Shown here one piece after another: positions 40,906 to 48,711 of a DNA stretch of 64,000 bases. This DNA is from JAIBJN01 sp963830885 (GTDB taxonomy: Bacteria > Actinomycetota > Thermoleophilia > Gaiellales > Gaiellaceae). The notes under the pieces were generated by a model. That model was not told the DNA's origin. It searched no databases and was given only the letters and a program-made list of their open reading frames with translations. The stretch is from NCBI GenBank assembly GCA_963830885.1, contig CAWHOA010000022.1, positions 62,001 through 126,000 on the forward strand. Reading direction: 5' to 3'. The position numbers were made by a program, and so were the translations under genes. The stretch's first letter is position 1; each line of letters opens with the position of its first letter.

Positions 40906-41796
40906 GACACGCGTCAGCTGGCCGCGTTCTGCGCGGTCGTCGACCGGAAGAGCTTCTCCCAGGCCGCGGAGCGGCTCGGGGTCACCCAGCCGGCCGTCAG
41001 CCTGCAGGTGCGCGCTCTCGAGGAGCGGCTCGGACAGCAGCTCCTCGACCGCTCGGGTCGCCGGGTCGAGCCGACGGAGGCGGGCCTGCGCCTCTACCGG
41101 AGTGCGCAACGGATGCTCCAGCTCGAGGAGCACCTTCTGGAGGACGTTGCCGCGACCGACGGCGGCAGGCTCACGGGGACACTCGCCCTCGGCGCCTCCA
41201 CCGGTCCCGGAGCGCACCTGGTGCCGCTCCTTCTCTGCGAGTTCCAGCGGGAGCACCCCGATCTGCGTGTTGCCCTCTCCATCTGGGACACGCACGCTGT
41301 GATCGAGCGCGTTGCCGGCCGCGAGGTTGAGCTCGGCGTCGTGGGAGCACTGCGGCGGCACCGCTCGCTCGTCTTCGAGCCGCTGGCGCGGGACGAGATC
41401 GTGCTCGCGGTGCCGCCGGGCCATCCCGCAGCCGGGGGCGAGCTGACGGCGGACGACCTTCGCGCCGAGTCGCTGGTCGTGATGCAGGAGGGCGCCGGCG
41501 TCCGCCAGGTCGTCGAGGAGGAGCTGCGGCGGGCCGGCCTGAAGCTGCGCAGCCTGGAGCCGAAGCTCGAGCTCGGCCTGCAGGAGTCCGTGAAGAGCGC
41601 CGTTGCTGCCGGCTACGGCGTCACGTTCATCTCGCGCACGGCGATCGAGGGCGAGCTCGCGGCCGGGACGCTCGCGACCGCGCGAGTCGCCGGGCTCGAC
41701 CCGTCACGACAGCTCTACGTCGTCCGCGCGAAGGGCCGCCCGCCCACGCGAGCGGCCGAGGCGTTCCTGGAGTTCGCCAGGGAGCACGCGGCGTGA
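40903..41796 (+). CDS. LysR-family regulator, CysL/YeiE/CbbR-like
   Basis: 297 aa. N-terminal winged helix: LAAFCAVVDRKSFSQAAERLGVTQPAVSLQVRALEERLGQQLLDR. The effector domain contains LALGASTGPGAHLVPLLLCEFQREHP and ELGVVGA, closest in style to the CysL/YeiE/CbbR branch, in which CysL activates sulfite reductase genes. That similarity is judged by eye. It overlaps the Fe-ADH gene by GTGA. A palindrome over its own start and a similar one before the sulfate operon 5 kb away make it a candidate regulator of sulfur assimilation. Confidence 0.88.
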   Translation: MDTRQLAAFCAVVDRKSFSQAAERLGVTQPAVSLQVRALEERLGQQLLDRSGRRVEPTEAGLRLYRSAQRMLQLEEHLLEDVAATDGGRLTGTLALGASTGPGAHLVPLLLCEFQREHPDLRVALSIWDTHAVIERVAGREVELGVVGALRRHRSLVFEPLARDEIVLAVPPGHPAAGGELTADDLRAESLVVMQEGAGVRQVVEEELRRAGLKLRSLEPKLELGLQESVKSAVAAGYGVTFISRTAIEGELAAGTLATARVAGLDPSRQLYVVRAKGRPPTRAAEAFLEFAREHAA

Positions 41797-42770
41797 TCGT
41801 CCGTTGGGGCCTCGATGCCTACCCCGGTCTGCTGGCCGAGCTCGGGATCGAGCGGCCGCTCCTCGTCACGACGCGCCGCTGGGACCAGCTCGACCTCCCT
41901 GCCGTCGCACGGTTCGCGGGCTGCCGTCAGCACGTTCCCAGAGAGACCGTGGACGAGGCGGTCGCCGCGGCGGCGGGCGCCGACGGTCTCGTCGCCCTCG
42001 GCGGGGGCAGCGCGATCGACACGGCCAAGGCCGTGAGCGCCGAGACCGGGCTACCGCTGGTCTCCATCCCGACGACCTACTCCGGAGCCGAATGGACATC
42101 GGGATTCGGGGTCCGGGACGAGGCCCGCGGGCTCAAGCTCGGCGGCGGCGGCGCGCACGTGGAGGGAATCGTCTACGAGCCGGAGCTGACGCTGGGACTT
42201 CCCGCGGGCGAGACGGGCGGGACCGCGCTGAACGCCCTCGCGCACTGCGCCGAGGCCCTCTACGTGGCCGGCCGGAACCCGGACGCGGACCGGGAGGCGC
42301 TCGCGGGCGCCGCCCTCATCGCCGACTCGCTCCCGCGCGTGCTCGCCGACGGCGGCGACCTCGATGCACGGCGCGAGCTGCTCGAGGGGGCAATGCACGC
42401 GGGCGCGGCGCTTGCAGGCGCCGGCCTGGGCCTCGGCCACGCGATGGCGCAGGCGCTCGGCGGCCGCTACGGGATCGCCCACGGCGCGCTCAACGCGGTC
42501 GTCCTGCCACCGGCGCTGCGGTTCAACGAGCCGGTCGCGGGCGAGGAGATCGCCCGCTTCGGCGAGGCGATCGGCGATGCTGCCGATGCGCCCGGCAAGG
42601 TCGAGGAGCTGGCCCGCCTGGCCGGGTTCGAGCGCCTCCGCGACCTCGGCGTCCCCGAGTCGGAGCTGCCGCTCGTCGCGGAGGCCGCAGCCGAGCGCGG
42701 CGGGGCAAAGGCGAACCCGCGGCCGGCCTCGCCGACCGAGATCGCCGAGCTCCTGCGCGGAGTCTGGTAG
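41793..42770 (+). CDS. iron-containing alcohol dehydrogenase family, maleylacetate reductase-like
   Basis: 325 aa, short for the family (maleylacetate reductases are ~350). NAD-binding GLVALGGGSAIDTAKAVSAETGLPLVSIPTTYSGAEWTSGFGV is well conserved and matches the maleylacetate reductase branch. Metal-site histidines include NALAHCAEALY and GLGHAMAQALGGRYGIAHGALN. It should reduce a keto or aldehyde substrate with NAD(P)H; maleylacetate is only the best guess. Start GTG 41793 overlaps the lysR stop. Confidence 0.83.
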   Translation: MIVRWGLDAYPGLLAELGIERPLLVTTRRWDQLDLPAVARFAGCRQHVPRETVDEAVAAAAGADGLVALGGGSAIDTAKAVSAETGLPLVSIPTTYSGAEWTSGFGVRDEARGLKLGGGGAHVEGIVYEPELTLGLPAGETGGTALNALAHCAEALYVAGRNPDADREALAGAALIADSLPRVLADGGDLDARRELLEGAMHAGAALAGAGLGLGHAMAQALGGRYGIAHGALNAVVLPPALRFNEPVAGEEIARFGEAIGDAADAPGKVEELARLAGFERLRDLGVPESELPLVAEAAAERGGAKANPRPASPTEIAELLRGVW

Positions 42771-42780
42771 GAATTCGCGG

Positions 42781-43428
42781 GTGGCCGAGGACTGGCGCAT
42801 CACGATCGACTTCGACGACGAGGCGGACGGCACGCAGCTCGTCGAATGGCTGGCGGCTCGCCGCTTCGAGTCGGAGGAGCGCGACAGCTTCGCCGGCCGG
42901 GTGGCGGTGAGCCGGGACGGGCCGCGGGTCTTCCTCTACGCGGACACGGAGGAGCTGGCGCGTGACGCCGACGGGATCGTGCGCGCGCTCCTGTCCTCGG
43001 AAGGCCGGCAGGCCCGGGTCGCGTTCGAGCGCTGGCACCCCGTCGAGCAGGACTGGAAGGACGCCGCGATCCCGCTCCCCGGGAGCGACGAGGAGATCCA
43101 GGCCGAGCGGGGGAGGCAGCAGGAGCGCGAGGCCGCCGAGTCCCTCGCCACCGGCGAGGCCGAGTGGGAGGTGCGCGTCTCGCTCCCGAGCCGCGAGGCC
43201 ACCGACGAGCTGGCCGACCGCCTCGAGAGCGAGGGCATTCCGGTGACGCGCCGCGCGACGTTTCTCCTCGTCGGCGCGGTGAACCAGGACGAGGCGACCG
43301 CGCTCGCCGAGCGGCTTCGCGGCGAGGCGCCCGACGGTTCGACCGTCGAGGTGGAGCCCGGCGGCGCGATGGTCTGGGAGGTCAGCCCGAAGAACCCGTT
43401 CGCCGTCTTCGGCGGGCTGGGAGGCTGA
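42781..43428 (+). CDS. hypothetical protein with two related alpha/beta halves
   Basis: 215 aa, acidic, soluble, no membrane segments. Residues ~4-65 (WRITIDFDDEADGTQLVEWLAARRF...) and ~123-190 (WEVRVSLPSREATDELADRLESEGIPVTRRATFLLVGAVNQDEATALAERL) share a strand-helix-strand-strand-helix pattern, joined by a charged helix (EIQAERGRQQEREAAES). I do not recognise a family. Starts at GTG 42781, 10 nt after the Fe-ADH gene. Confidence 0.68.
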   Translation: MAEDWRITIDFDDEADGTQLVEWLAARRFESEERDSFAGRVAVSRDGPRVFLYADTEELARDADGIVRALLSSEGRQARVAFERWHPVEQDWKDAAIPLPGSDEEIQAERGRQQEREAAESLATGEAEWEVRVSLPSREATDELADRLESEGIPVTRRATFLLVGAVNQDEATALAERLRGEAPDGSTVEVEPGGAMVWEVSPKNPFAVFGGLGG

Positions 43429-43454
43429 CAACGGTCGCTCCGGTCGGGTACCCT
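43425..43454 (+). promoter_or_regulatory. promoter before the rsgA leader
   Basis: CTGACA (43425-43430), 18-bp spacer, TACCCT (43449-43454). The transcript would start near 43461, about 160 nt before rsgA, and would carry the 18-codon ORF at 43485. Confidence 0.45.
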
Positions 43455-43484
43455 GGACCCGTCCGGCCCCGCGACGAAAGGAGG

Positions 43485-43541
43485 ATGACGATGGAAGTTG
43501 CCAGTTCGTCCTCCCCGCGTGGTCCCGACGGCTTCCTCTAG
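43485..43541 (+). CDS. 18-codon leader ORF upstream of rsgA
   Basis: ATG 43485 sits directly behind AAAGGAGG, one of the best ribosome-binding sites in the window, and a TAG ends the frame at 43541 (peptide MTMEVASSSSPRGPDGFL). Too short for family assignment. It could be a leader peptide controlling rsgA, whose own start is 80 nt downstream, or a stray initiation site. The Ser run (four codons) is the only notable composition. Confidence 0.4.
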   Translation: MTMEVASSSSPRGPDGFL

Positions 43542-43621
43542 GGCAGCCGAGCCTCCGTCGAGACGCTCGAGACCGCGCGAGATCGCGTTCTCAGCCCCTG
43601 CCAGCACAAAGGAGACTTAGG

Positions 43622-44680
43622 TTGTTCGAGTTGACCGCGCTCGGGTGGAGCCCGGGCCGACAGGAAGAGTTCGAGTCGCACGCCGCCGGCGGGCTCGCGC
43701 CTGCGCGCGTGGCCTCGCAGCACCGCGGTGCGTACGTCGTCTACGCGGAGGGCGGCGAGCGCCCCGCCGAGGTCTCCGGCCGCCTCCGCCACGAAGCCGT
43801 GTCCGCATCCGACTTCCCCGCCGTCGGCGACTGGGTCGCCGTCGACGACGCGCCCGGCGCCGGCGCCGCGACGATCCACGCCGTACTCGACCGGGCGACG
43901 GCCTTCTCCCGCAAGGCGGCCGGCGAGCAGACCGTCGAGCAGGTCGTGGCCGCGAACGTGGACGTGGTCTTCCTGGTCAGCGCCTTCGGCGACGACCTCA
44001 ACCCCCGGCGCATCGAGCGCTACCTCGCGTCCGGCTGGGAGAGCGGCGCGGAGCCCGTGATCGTCCTCAACAAGAGCGATCTGTCGGTTGATCTCACCGC
44101 CGACGTCGCCGAGGTCGACGCCGTCGCCTTCGGCGTGCCGGTGCACGTCGTCAGCTGTCTCGCCGGCGACGGGCTCGACGAGCTGAAGGCCTACCTCTCC
44201 GGCAACCGGACGGTCGCCCTGCTCGGCTCGTCGGGCGTCGGCAAGTCCTCGCTCCTGAACCGGCTCATCGGCTGGGAGCGCCAGGAGGTCCAGGGCATCC
44301 GTGACGACGGGCGCGGCCGGCACACGACCACCTCCCGCGAGCTCGTGGTGCTACCGGACGGCGGGCTCGTTCTCGACACTCCCGGCATGCGCGAGCTGGC
44401 GCTCTGGGACGCCGGCGCCGGCGTCGACGACGCATTCGCCGACGTGGCCGACCTCGCGGCCGCCTGCCGCTTCGCCGATTGCGCGCACGAGAGCGAGCCG
44501 GGCTGCGCGGTGCAGGCCGGGCTCGCCGACGGCAGCCTGGCCGAGGAGCGGCTGGAGAGCTATCGCAAGCTCCAGGGCGAGCTGCGCCATCTCGAGCTGA
44601 AGACCGACCCGCGGGCCCTCGCGGAAGCGCGCCGGGCGCGCCGCCGCTTCGCTCGCTCGCTGAGGAAGTCCTCCTACTGA
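43622..44680 (+). CDS. rsgA: ribosome small-subunit-dependent GTPase A
   Basis: 352 aa. Circularly permuted GTPase that assists late maturation of the 30S subunit. An OB-fold region (GDWVAVDD...) is followed by G4 VLNKSDL, then G1 LLGSSGVGKSSLLNRL, G2/G3 with RHTTTSRELVVLPDGGLVLDTPGM, and a C-terminal zinc site CRFADCAHESEPGC. Starts at TTG 43622 behind AAAGGAGA. A promoter and an 18-codon ORF lie in its 193-bp leader. Confidence 0.95.
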   Translation: MFELTALGWSPGRQEEFESHAAGGLAPARVASQHRGAYVVYAEGGERPAEVSGRLRHEAVSASDFPAVGDWVAVDDAPGAGAATIHAVLDRATAFSRKAAGEQTVEQVVAANVDVVFLVSAFGDDLNPRRIERYLASGWESGAEPVIVLNKSDLSVDLTADVAEVDAVAFGVPVHVVSCLAGDGLDELKAYLSGNRTVALLGSSGVGKSSLLNRLIGWERQEVQGIRDDGRGRHTTTSRELVVLPDGGLVLDTPGMRELALWDAGAGVDDAFADVADLAAACRFADCAHESEPGCAVQAGLADGSLAEERLESYRKLQGELRHLELKTDPRALAEARRARRRFARSLRKSSY

Positions 44681-44686
44681 CCTGCC

Positions 44687-45988
44687 ATGGAGCTCGGCCC
44701 GACCCCGGAGACCGACACCGGCCGCCTGTCGCGGATCGGCATCCTGCGTCCGCTCAGGATCAGGGACTTCGCCCTGCTCTGGGCCGGAGCGACCGTGTCG
44801 CTCGCCGGCGACGGCGTCTACGTGGTCGCGCTCGCGTGGCAGGTCTACGAGCTCTCGGACTCGCCGACGGCGCTCTCGCTCGTCGGCGTCGCCTGGACGC
44901 TGCCGGTCGGCCTCTTCGTCCTTCTCGGCGGCGTCGTCTCGGACCGGTTCGAGCGGCGCCGGATCATGATCGCCGCCGACCTGGTGCGCGCGGCCGCGGC
45001 GGCCACGATCGGCGCCCTGTCGCTCACCGGCGAGGTCGAGCTGTGGCACCTGATCGCCCTCGCGGCCGTGTTCGGCACCGGCGAGGCGTTCTTCGGGCCG
45101 GCGTTCATGTCGATCGTGCCGCAGATCGTGCCGCGCGACCTGCTGCTCCAGGCCAACTCGCTCGACCAGTTCATCCGGCCGTTCGCCTTCCTCCTCGTCG
45201 GGCCGGCCCTGGGCGGCTGGCTGGTGGCGGCGCTGGGGCCGGGCGAGGCCTTCGTCCTCGACGCGTGCACGTTCGTCGTCTCGGCGTTCGCCATCTTTCT
45301 CATCCGGAATCGCGGCACCGGGCGTGAGGAGTCCGAGCGCGGGACCTCGATGCTCCGCGAGCTGCGGGAGGGCTTCGCCTTCGTGCGGGCGCACGCGTGG
45401 CTCTGGGCGACCCTGCTCGCGGCCGCGGTCTTCCTGCTCGCCTACTGGGGCCCGGTCGAGGTGCTCGTCCCGTACCGCGTGCGCAACGAGCTGGGCGGGA
45501 GCGCCGGCGACTTCGGGCTCGTCCTGGCGTGCGGCGGTGTCGGCTCGATCCTCGCGGCGCTGATCCTCGGCCAGCGCGGCCTGCCGCGACGGCACATCAC
45601 CTTCATGTACTTGGCCTGGACGATCGGCTCGCTCGCGCTCGTCGGCTTCGGCCTCGCCGGCGCGGTCTGGCAGCTCCAGGCGATCAGCCTGCTCGAGGGA
45701 GCGTTCTTCACGGCGGGCCTGGTCGTCTGGGGGACGCTGCTGCAAACGCTCGTACCCGGTGAGCTGCTCGGTCGGGTGACGAGCCTCGACTGGTTCGTCT
45801 CGACGAGCCTCGTGCCGATCTCCTTCGCCCTCACCGGGCCGGTCTCGCACGCGCTCGGCGCCCAGTCAACCCTCGTCGTCGCCGGGATCGCCGCCGCGCT
45901 CGCCACCATCGCCTTCCTCTTCGTGCCCGGCGTGCGCGACACGGAGCGCGACGGCAGCCTGCAGGGCGTCGGCAGCACGGGCGCGTAG
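44687..45988 (+). CDS. MFS transporter, EntS/MFS_3-like exporter
   Basis: 433 aa, twelve predicted transmembrane helices. Motif A-like loop GGVVSDRFERRRIMIAADLVRA lies between helices 2 and 3. The start FALLWAGATVSLAGDGVYVVALAWQVYEL and IVPQIVPRDLLLQANSLDQFIRPFAFLLVGPALGG are typical of the MFS_3/enterobactin-exporter group. The cargo cannot be predicted. Begins 6 nt after rsgA. Its stop is followed 2 nt later by the operator of the sulfur operon. Confidence 0.87.
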   Translation: MELGPTPETDTGRLSRIGILRPLRIRDFALLWAGATVSLAGDGVYVVALAWQVYELSDSPTALSLVGVAWTLPVGLFVLLGGVVSDRFERRRIMIAADLVRAAAAATIGALSLTGEVELWHLIALAAVFGTGEAFFGPAFMSIVPQIVPRDLLLQANSLDQFIRPFAFLLVGPALGGWLVAALGPGEAFVLDACTFVVSAFAIFLIRNRGTGREESERGTSMLRELREGFAFVRAHAWLWATLLAAAVFLLAYWGPVEVLVPYRVRNELGGSAGDFGLVLACGGVGSILAALILGQRGLPRRHITFMYLAWTIGSLALVGFGLAGAVWQLQAISLLEGAFFTAGLVVWGTLLQTLVPGELLGRVTSLDWFVSTSLVPISFALTGPVSHALGAQSTLVVAGIAAALATIAFLFVPGVRDTERDGSLQGVGSTGA

Positions 45989-45989
45989 T

Positions 45990-46034
45990 CATAAGCAATC
46001 GCTATGTGTGGAATTAGGAGATCGGTGGTATAGT
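45990..46034 (+). promoter_or_regulatory. operator and promoter of the sulfur operon
   Basis: CATAAGCAATCGCTATG (45990-46006) is an inverted repeat with one bulged A. It shares CATAAG-N6-(Y)TAT with the box at the lysR start. TATAGT (46029-46034) is the -10, with no recognisable -35; the palindrome is centred near -43 relative to the expected start at ~46041, a position typical for a LysR activator. The leader is at most a few nucleotides. Confidence 0.6.
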
Positions 46035-46043
46035 CCGACCGTC

Positions 46044-47237
46044 ATGGGCGAGCCCATCTCCGTCGACGTGCTCGTGGTCGGAAGCGGCGCCTCCGGGCTC
46101 GCGGCCGCCCTTTCCGCCGAGCGTGCCGGCGCCCGCGTGGCGCTGGCTGCAAAGGGCTCGATCCAGTCCTGCAACTCGGCCAAGGCCCAGGGCGGGATCC
46201 AGGCGGCCTTCGGCGAGGACGACTCGCCCGAGATCCACGCCGAGGACGTGTGGCGGAGCTCGCACGAGACGGCCGACATGGAGCTCGCCCGAGTCCTCAC
46301 CTCCGAGGCCCCCAGCACGATCCACTGGCTCGAGGAGCACGGCGTCAAGTTCACCCGGTCGAACGGCGGCTACCGTCTGGCGCGCTGCGGCGGCGCCAGC
46401 CGCAAGCGCCTCCTCCAGGTCGGCGATCGCACGGGCCTTGCCATCACGACCGCTCTACGCGGCGCCGTCAAGGCCTCGACCGCGCTCACCTTCCCGAAGT
46501 CGCCGCTGGCAGCCCTCGAGCCGACCGAGCCCGGCTGGCGCGCCCGCTGCGGCGAGAACGAGATCGAGGCCGGGGCCGTCGTGCTCGCGGCAGGGGGCCG
46601 GTGCTTCCGCGAGGCCGAGGAGCGCGGCGAGCTGACCACGAACCACCCTGGCGCCACCGGCGAGGTGACGCAGATCGCGCTCGACCTCGGCGCCGAGGCG
46701 CGCGATCTCGACGCGCTCCAGTACCACCCGAACGGCGGCGCCTGGCCGGAGGGCATGCAGGGCTACTCCATCCCGGAGACGACGCGCGCCTACGGCGCCG
46801 TGCTCCTGAACGCCGAGCGCGAGGAGTTCACGGACTCGCTCGGGCCGCGCGACGAGGTCTCGCAGGCGATCGTCGACGAGGTCGAGAAGGACCTCGGCGT
46901 CGAGACGCCGGACGGCCGTCCGGCGGTCTGGCTCGACACGACCCGGATCGCCGAGGAGGACGCCAAGATCTCGCTTCCGTACATGCTCCGCCGCTATCGG
47001 GCGTACGGCATCGACCCGCTGGCGGAGCCGATCCTCACCTACCCGGTGCTCCACTACCAGAACGGAGGGCTCGTGATCGACGAGCACGGGGAGACGACCC
47101 TGGAAGGCCTGTTCGCGTGCGGCGAGATCGCCGGCGGCACTCACGGGCGCAACCGGATGATGGGCAACTCCCTGCTCGAGTGCTGCGTCTTCGGACGCCG
47201 AGCAGGCGAGGCAGCCGCGGAGAAGGGGAGGAGCTGA
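46044..47237 (+). CDS. FAD flavoprotein of the fumarate reductase/succinate dehydrogenase family, short form
   Basis: 397 aa. Rossmann FAD site VDVLVVGSGASGLAAALSAERAG; AKAQGGIQAAFGEDDSPEIHAEDVWRSS; and the C-terminal FAD/capping motif LFACGEIAGGTHGRNRMMGNSLLECCVFGRRAG with the His and Arg expected near the dicarboxylate. It lacks the helical C-terminal domain of FrdA/NadB (530-600 aa). The usual HPTG reads HPNG and the usual RGEGG reads RAYGA, so substrate binding may differ. First gene of the sulfur operon; it overlaps the fumarase alpha gene as TGATG. Acts on a fumarate-like acid by family; the actual substrate is unknown. Confidence 0.85.
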   Translation: MGEPISVDVLVVGSGASGLAAALSAERAGARVALAAKGSIQSCNSAKAQGGIQAAFGEDDSPEIHAEDVWRSSHETADMELARVLTSEAPSTIHWLEEHGVKFTRSNGGYRLARCGGASRKRLLQVGDRTGLAITTALRGAVKASTALTFPKSPLAALEPTEPGWRARCGENEIEAGAVVLAAGGRCFREAEERGELTTNHPGATGEVTQIALDLGAEARDLDALQYHPNGGAWPEGMQGYSIPETTRAYGAVLLNAEREEFTDSLGPRDEVSQAIVDEVEKDLGVETPDGRPAVWLDTTRIAEEDAKISLPYMLRRYRAYGIDPLAEPILTYPVLHYQNGGLVIDEHGETTLEGLFACGEIAGGTHGRNRMMGNSLLECCVFGRRAGEAAAEKGRS

Positions 47238-48130
47238 TGGCCGTCGCCACCGATCTGCAGAAGGTCGTCGAGGACGCCGCCGCCCATCTCTACGTCTGGG
47301 CGCTCAAGGACATCCCGCAGGATCTCCGCGACGCTCTCGCCGAGGCGGCCGGCACCGAGACCTCGGTCCCGGGCCAGCGCGTGCTCCAGACCATCCTCAG
47401 GAACGTCGAGGTGGCCGAGGAGGAGCGAAACCTCGTCTGCCAGGACACGGGCATCGCCGTCTACTACTGCCGGGTCGGCGAGCATTTCCCGCTCCACCCG
47501 GCGCGGATCTACGAGGCCCTCTACGACGGCACCGAGCGCGCGACCGTCGAGCATCCGCTGCGCTCCAACACCGTGCACACGCTCACGCGCGAGAACACCG
47601 GGCAGAACGTCGGCTACCGCGTGCCGATCGTCCACTGGGACTTCGTGCCGGACTGGGACGGGCTCGACGTGAAGTGCGTTCCCAAGGGCTCCGGCTCCGA
47701 GAACATGAGCTTCCTGAAGATGTGCGTCCCCGCCGACGGGGTTGCCGGGATCAAGCGCTTCGTGCTCGACTCGATCGTCGGCGCCGGCGGCAAGCCGTGC
47801 CCGCCGGGGATCGTCGGCGTCGGCATCGGCGGCTCCGCCGACTACGCGATGCACCTCGCCAAGGAGGCGATCGCGCGCCCCGTCGGCACCCGCAACCCCG
47901 ACCCGCTCGTGGCGCAGCTCGAGGACGAGCTCAAGGACCTCCTCAACGAGACCGGGATCGGCCCGATGGGCCTCGGCGGCGACGTCACCGTCCTCCAATG
48001 CCACATCGAGCATGCGGACACGCACATGACCCTGAACCCGGTCGCCGTCAACTACCAGTGCTGGGCGGCCCGGCGTGCCAGCGTCCACGTGAGCGCCGAC
48101 GGCGTCGTCGACTACGACCGGGAGTTCTGA
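47237..48130 (+). CDS. class I fumarase-type hydro-lyase, alpha subunit
   Basis: 297 aa. Iron-sulfur hydratase subunit of the two-subunit fumarase/L-tartrate dehydratase family. Motifs: EERNLVCQDTGIAVYYCRVG (first cluster cysteine in CQDTG), VPKGSGSENMSFLKMCVPADG (second), GAGGKPCPPGIVGVGIGGSAD (third) and IGPMGLGGDVTVLQCHIEHADTH. By family it hydrates or dehydrates 2-hydroxy diacids such as malate/fumarate. In this operon a sulfo analogue (sulfolactate/sulfoacrylate) is conceivable. TGATG overlaps at both ends link it to the flavoprotein and beta subunit genes. Confidence 0.92.
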   Translation: MAVATDLQKVVEDAAAHLYVWALKDIPQDLRDALAEAAGTETSVPGQRVLQTILRNVEVAEEERNLVCQDTGIAVYYCRVGEHFPLHPARIYEALYDGTERATVEHPLRSNTVHTLTRENTGQNVGYRVPIVHWDFVPDWDGLDVKCVPKGSGSENMSFLKMCVPADGVAGIKRFVLDSIVGAGGKPCPPGIVGVGIGGSADYAMHLAKEAIARPVGTRNPDPLVAQLEDELKDLLNETGIGPMGLGGDVTVLQCHIEHADTHMTLNPVAVNYQCWAARRASVHVSADGVVDYDREF

Positions 48131-48711
48131 TGGAGCGCCGCCTCACCTTCCCCGCGTCCGAAGAAGCGATCCGCGAGCTTCGCGCGGGCGACTCCGTGCT
48201 CGTGGACGGGCACATCATCGGCATCCGCGACCGCACGCAGGTGCGCATCTTCGACCAGGGGGTTGCGCCGCCCATCGACCTGACGGGCGCCTTCCTCCTG
48301 CATACGGCGCCCGGCGTCCGCAAGCTCGAAGAAGGCAAGTACGAGAAGGTCTGCATCGGCACGACGACGAGCGCCCGCATGGTGCGCTTCACCGAGCCGC
48401 TCGGCCGCGACTACGGCGTCCGCGCCATCTGCGGCAAGGGCGGCCTGCCCGACGAGGCCATCGAGCCGATGAAGCGGCTCGGGATGGTCTACTTCGCGAT
48501 CGTCGGCGGCGCGGCCGCGCTCGAGACCACGCAGATCGAGGAGATCGAGGAGGTCTACTGGGAGGAGCTCATGCCCGAGTGCCTCTGGAAGTTCAGGGTC
48601 AAGGACTTCGGCCCGCTGACCGTCGCGATCGACTCGCACGGCGCCTCGCTCTACCACGATGTCCAGGAAGAGGCGAAGAAGCGATTGGAGGATCTCTATG
48701 CCCGGCTCTGA
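48130..48711 (+). CDS. class I fumarase-type hydro-lyase, beta subunit
   Basis: 193 aa, partner of the preceding alpha subunit. Conserved family segments: LRAGDSVLVDGHIIGIRDRTQVRIF, PIDLTGAFLLHTAPGVRK, IGTTTSARMVRFTEPLGRDYGVRAICGKGGL and AALETTQIEEIEEVYWEELMPECLWKFRVKDFGPLTVAIDSHG. The TTSARM and GKGG elements contribute to the active site at the subunit interface. Overlaps comA by 14 nt. Confidence 0.92.
   Translation: MERRLTFPASEEAIRELRAGDSVLVDGHIIGIRDRTQVRIFDQGVAPPIDLTGAFLLHTAPGVRKLEEGKYEKVCIGTTTSARMVRFTEPLGRDYGVRAICGKGGLPDEAIEPMKRLGMVYFAIVGGAAALETTQIEEIEEVYWEELMPECLWKFRVKDFGPLTVAIDSHGASLYHDVQEEAKKRLEDLYARL

Noticed and set aside
41793..42770. Glycerol-1-phosphate or glycerol dehydrogenase
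   Set aside because: The SIPTTYSGAEWTSGFGV segment is of maleylacetate-reductase type rather than glycerol dehydrogenase; kept as MAR-like only.
43545..43621. A third copy of the promoter-carrying palindromic repeat before rsgA
   Set aside because: Shares only short words such as GAGAC and CTTAG; neither the 25-bp core nor matching inverted ends are present.
46044..47237. Flavoprotein as L-aspartate oxidase (NadB) or dissimilatory APS reductase AprA
   Set aside because: It is about 130 aa too short for NadB, lacks the RGEGA-type motif, and has no nadA/nadC or aprB partner nearby; the capping motif is of the fumarate-reductase type.
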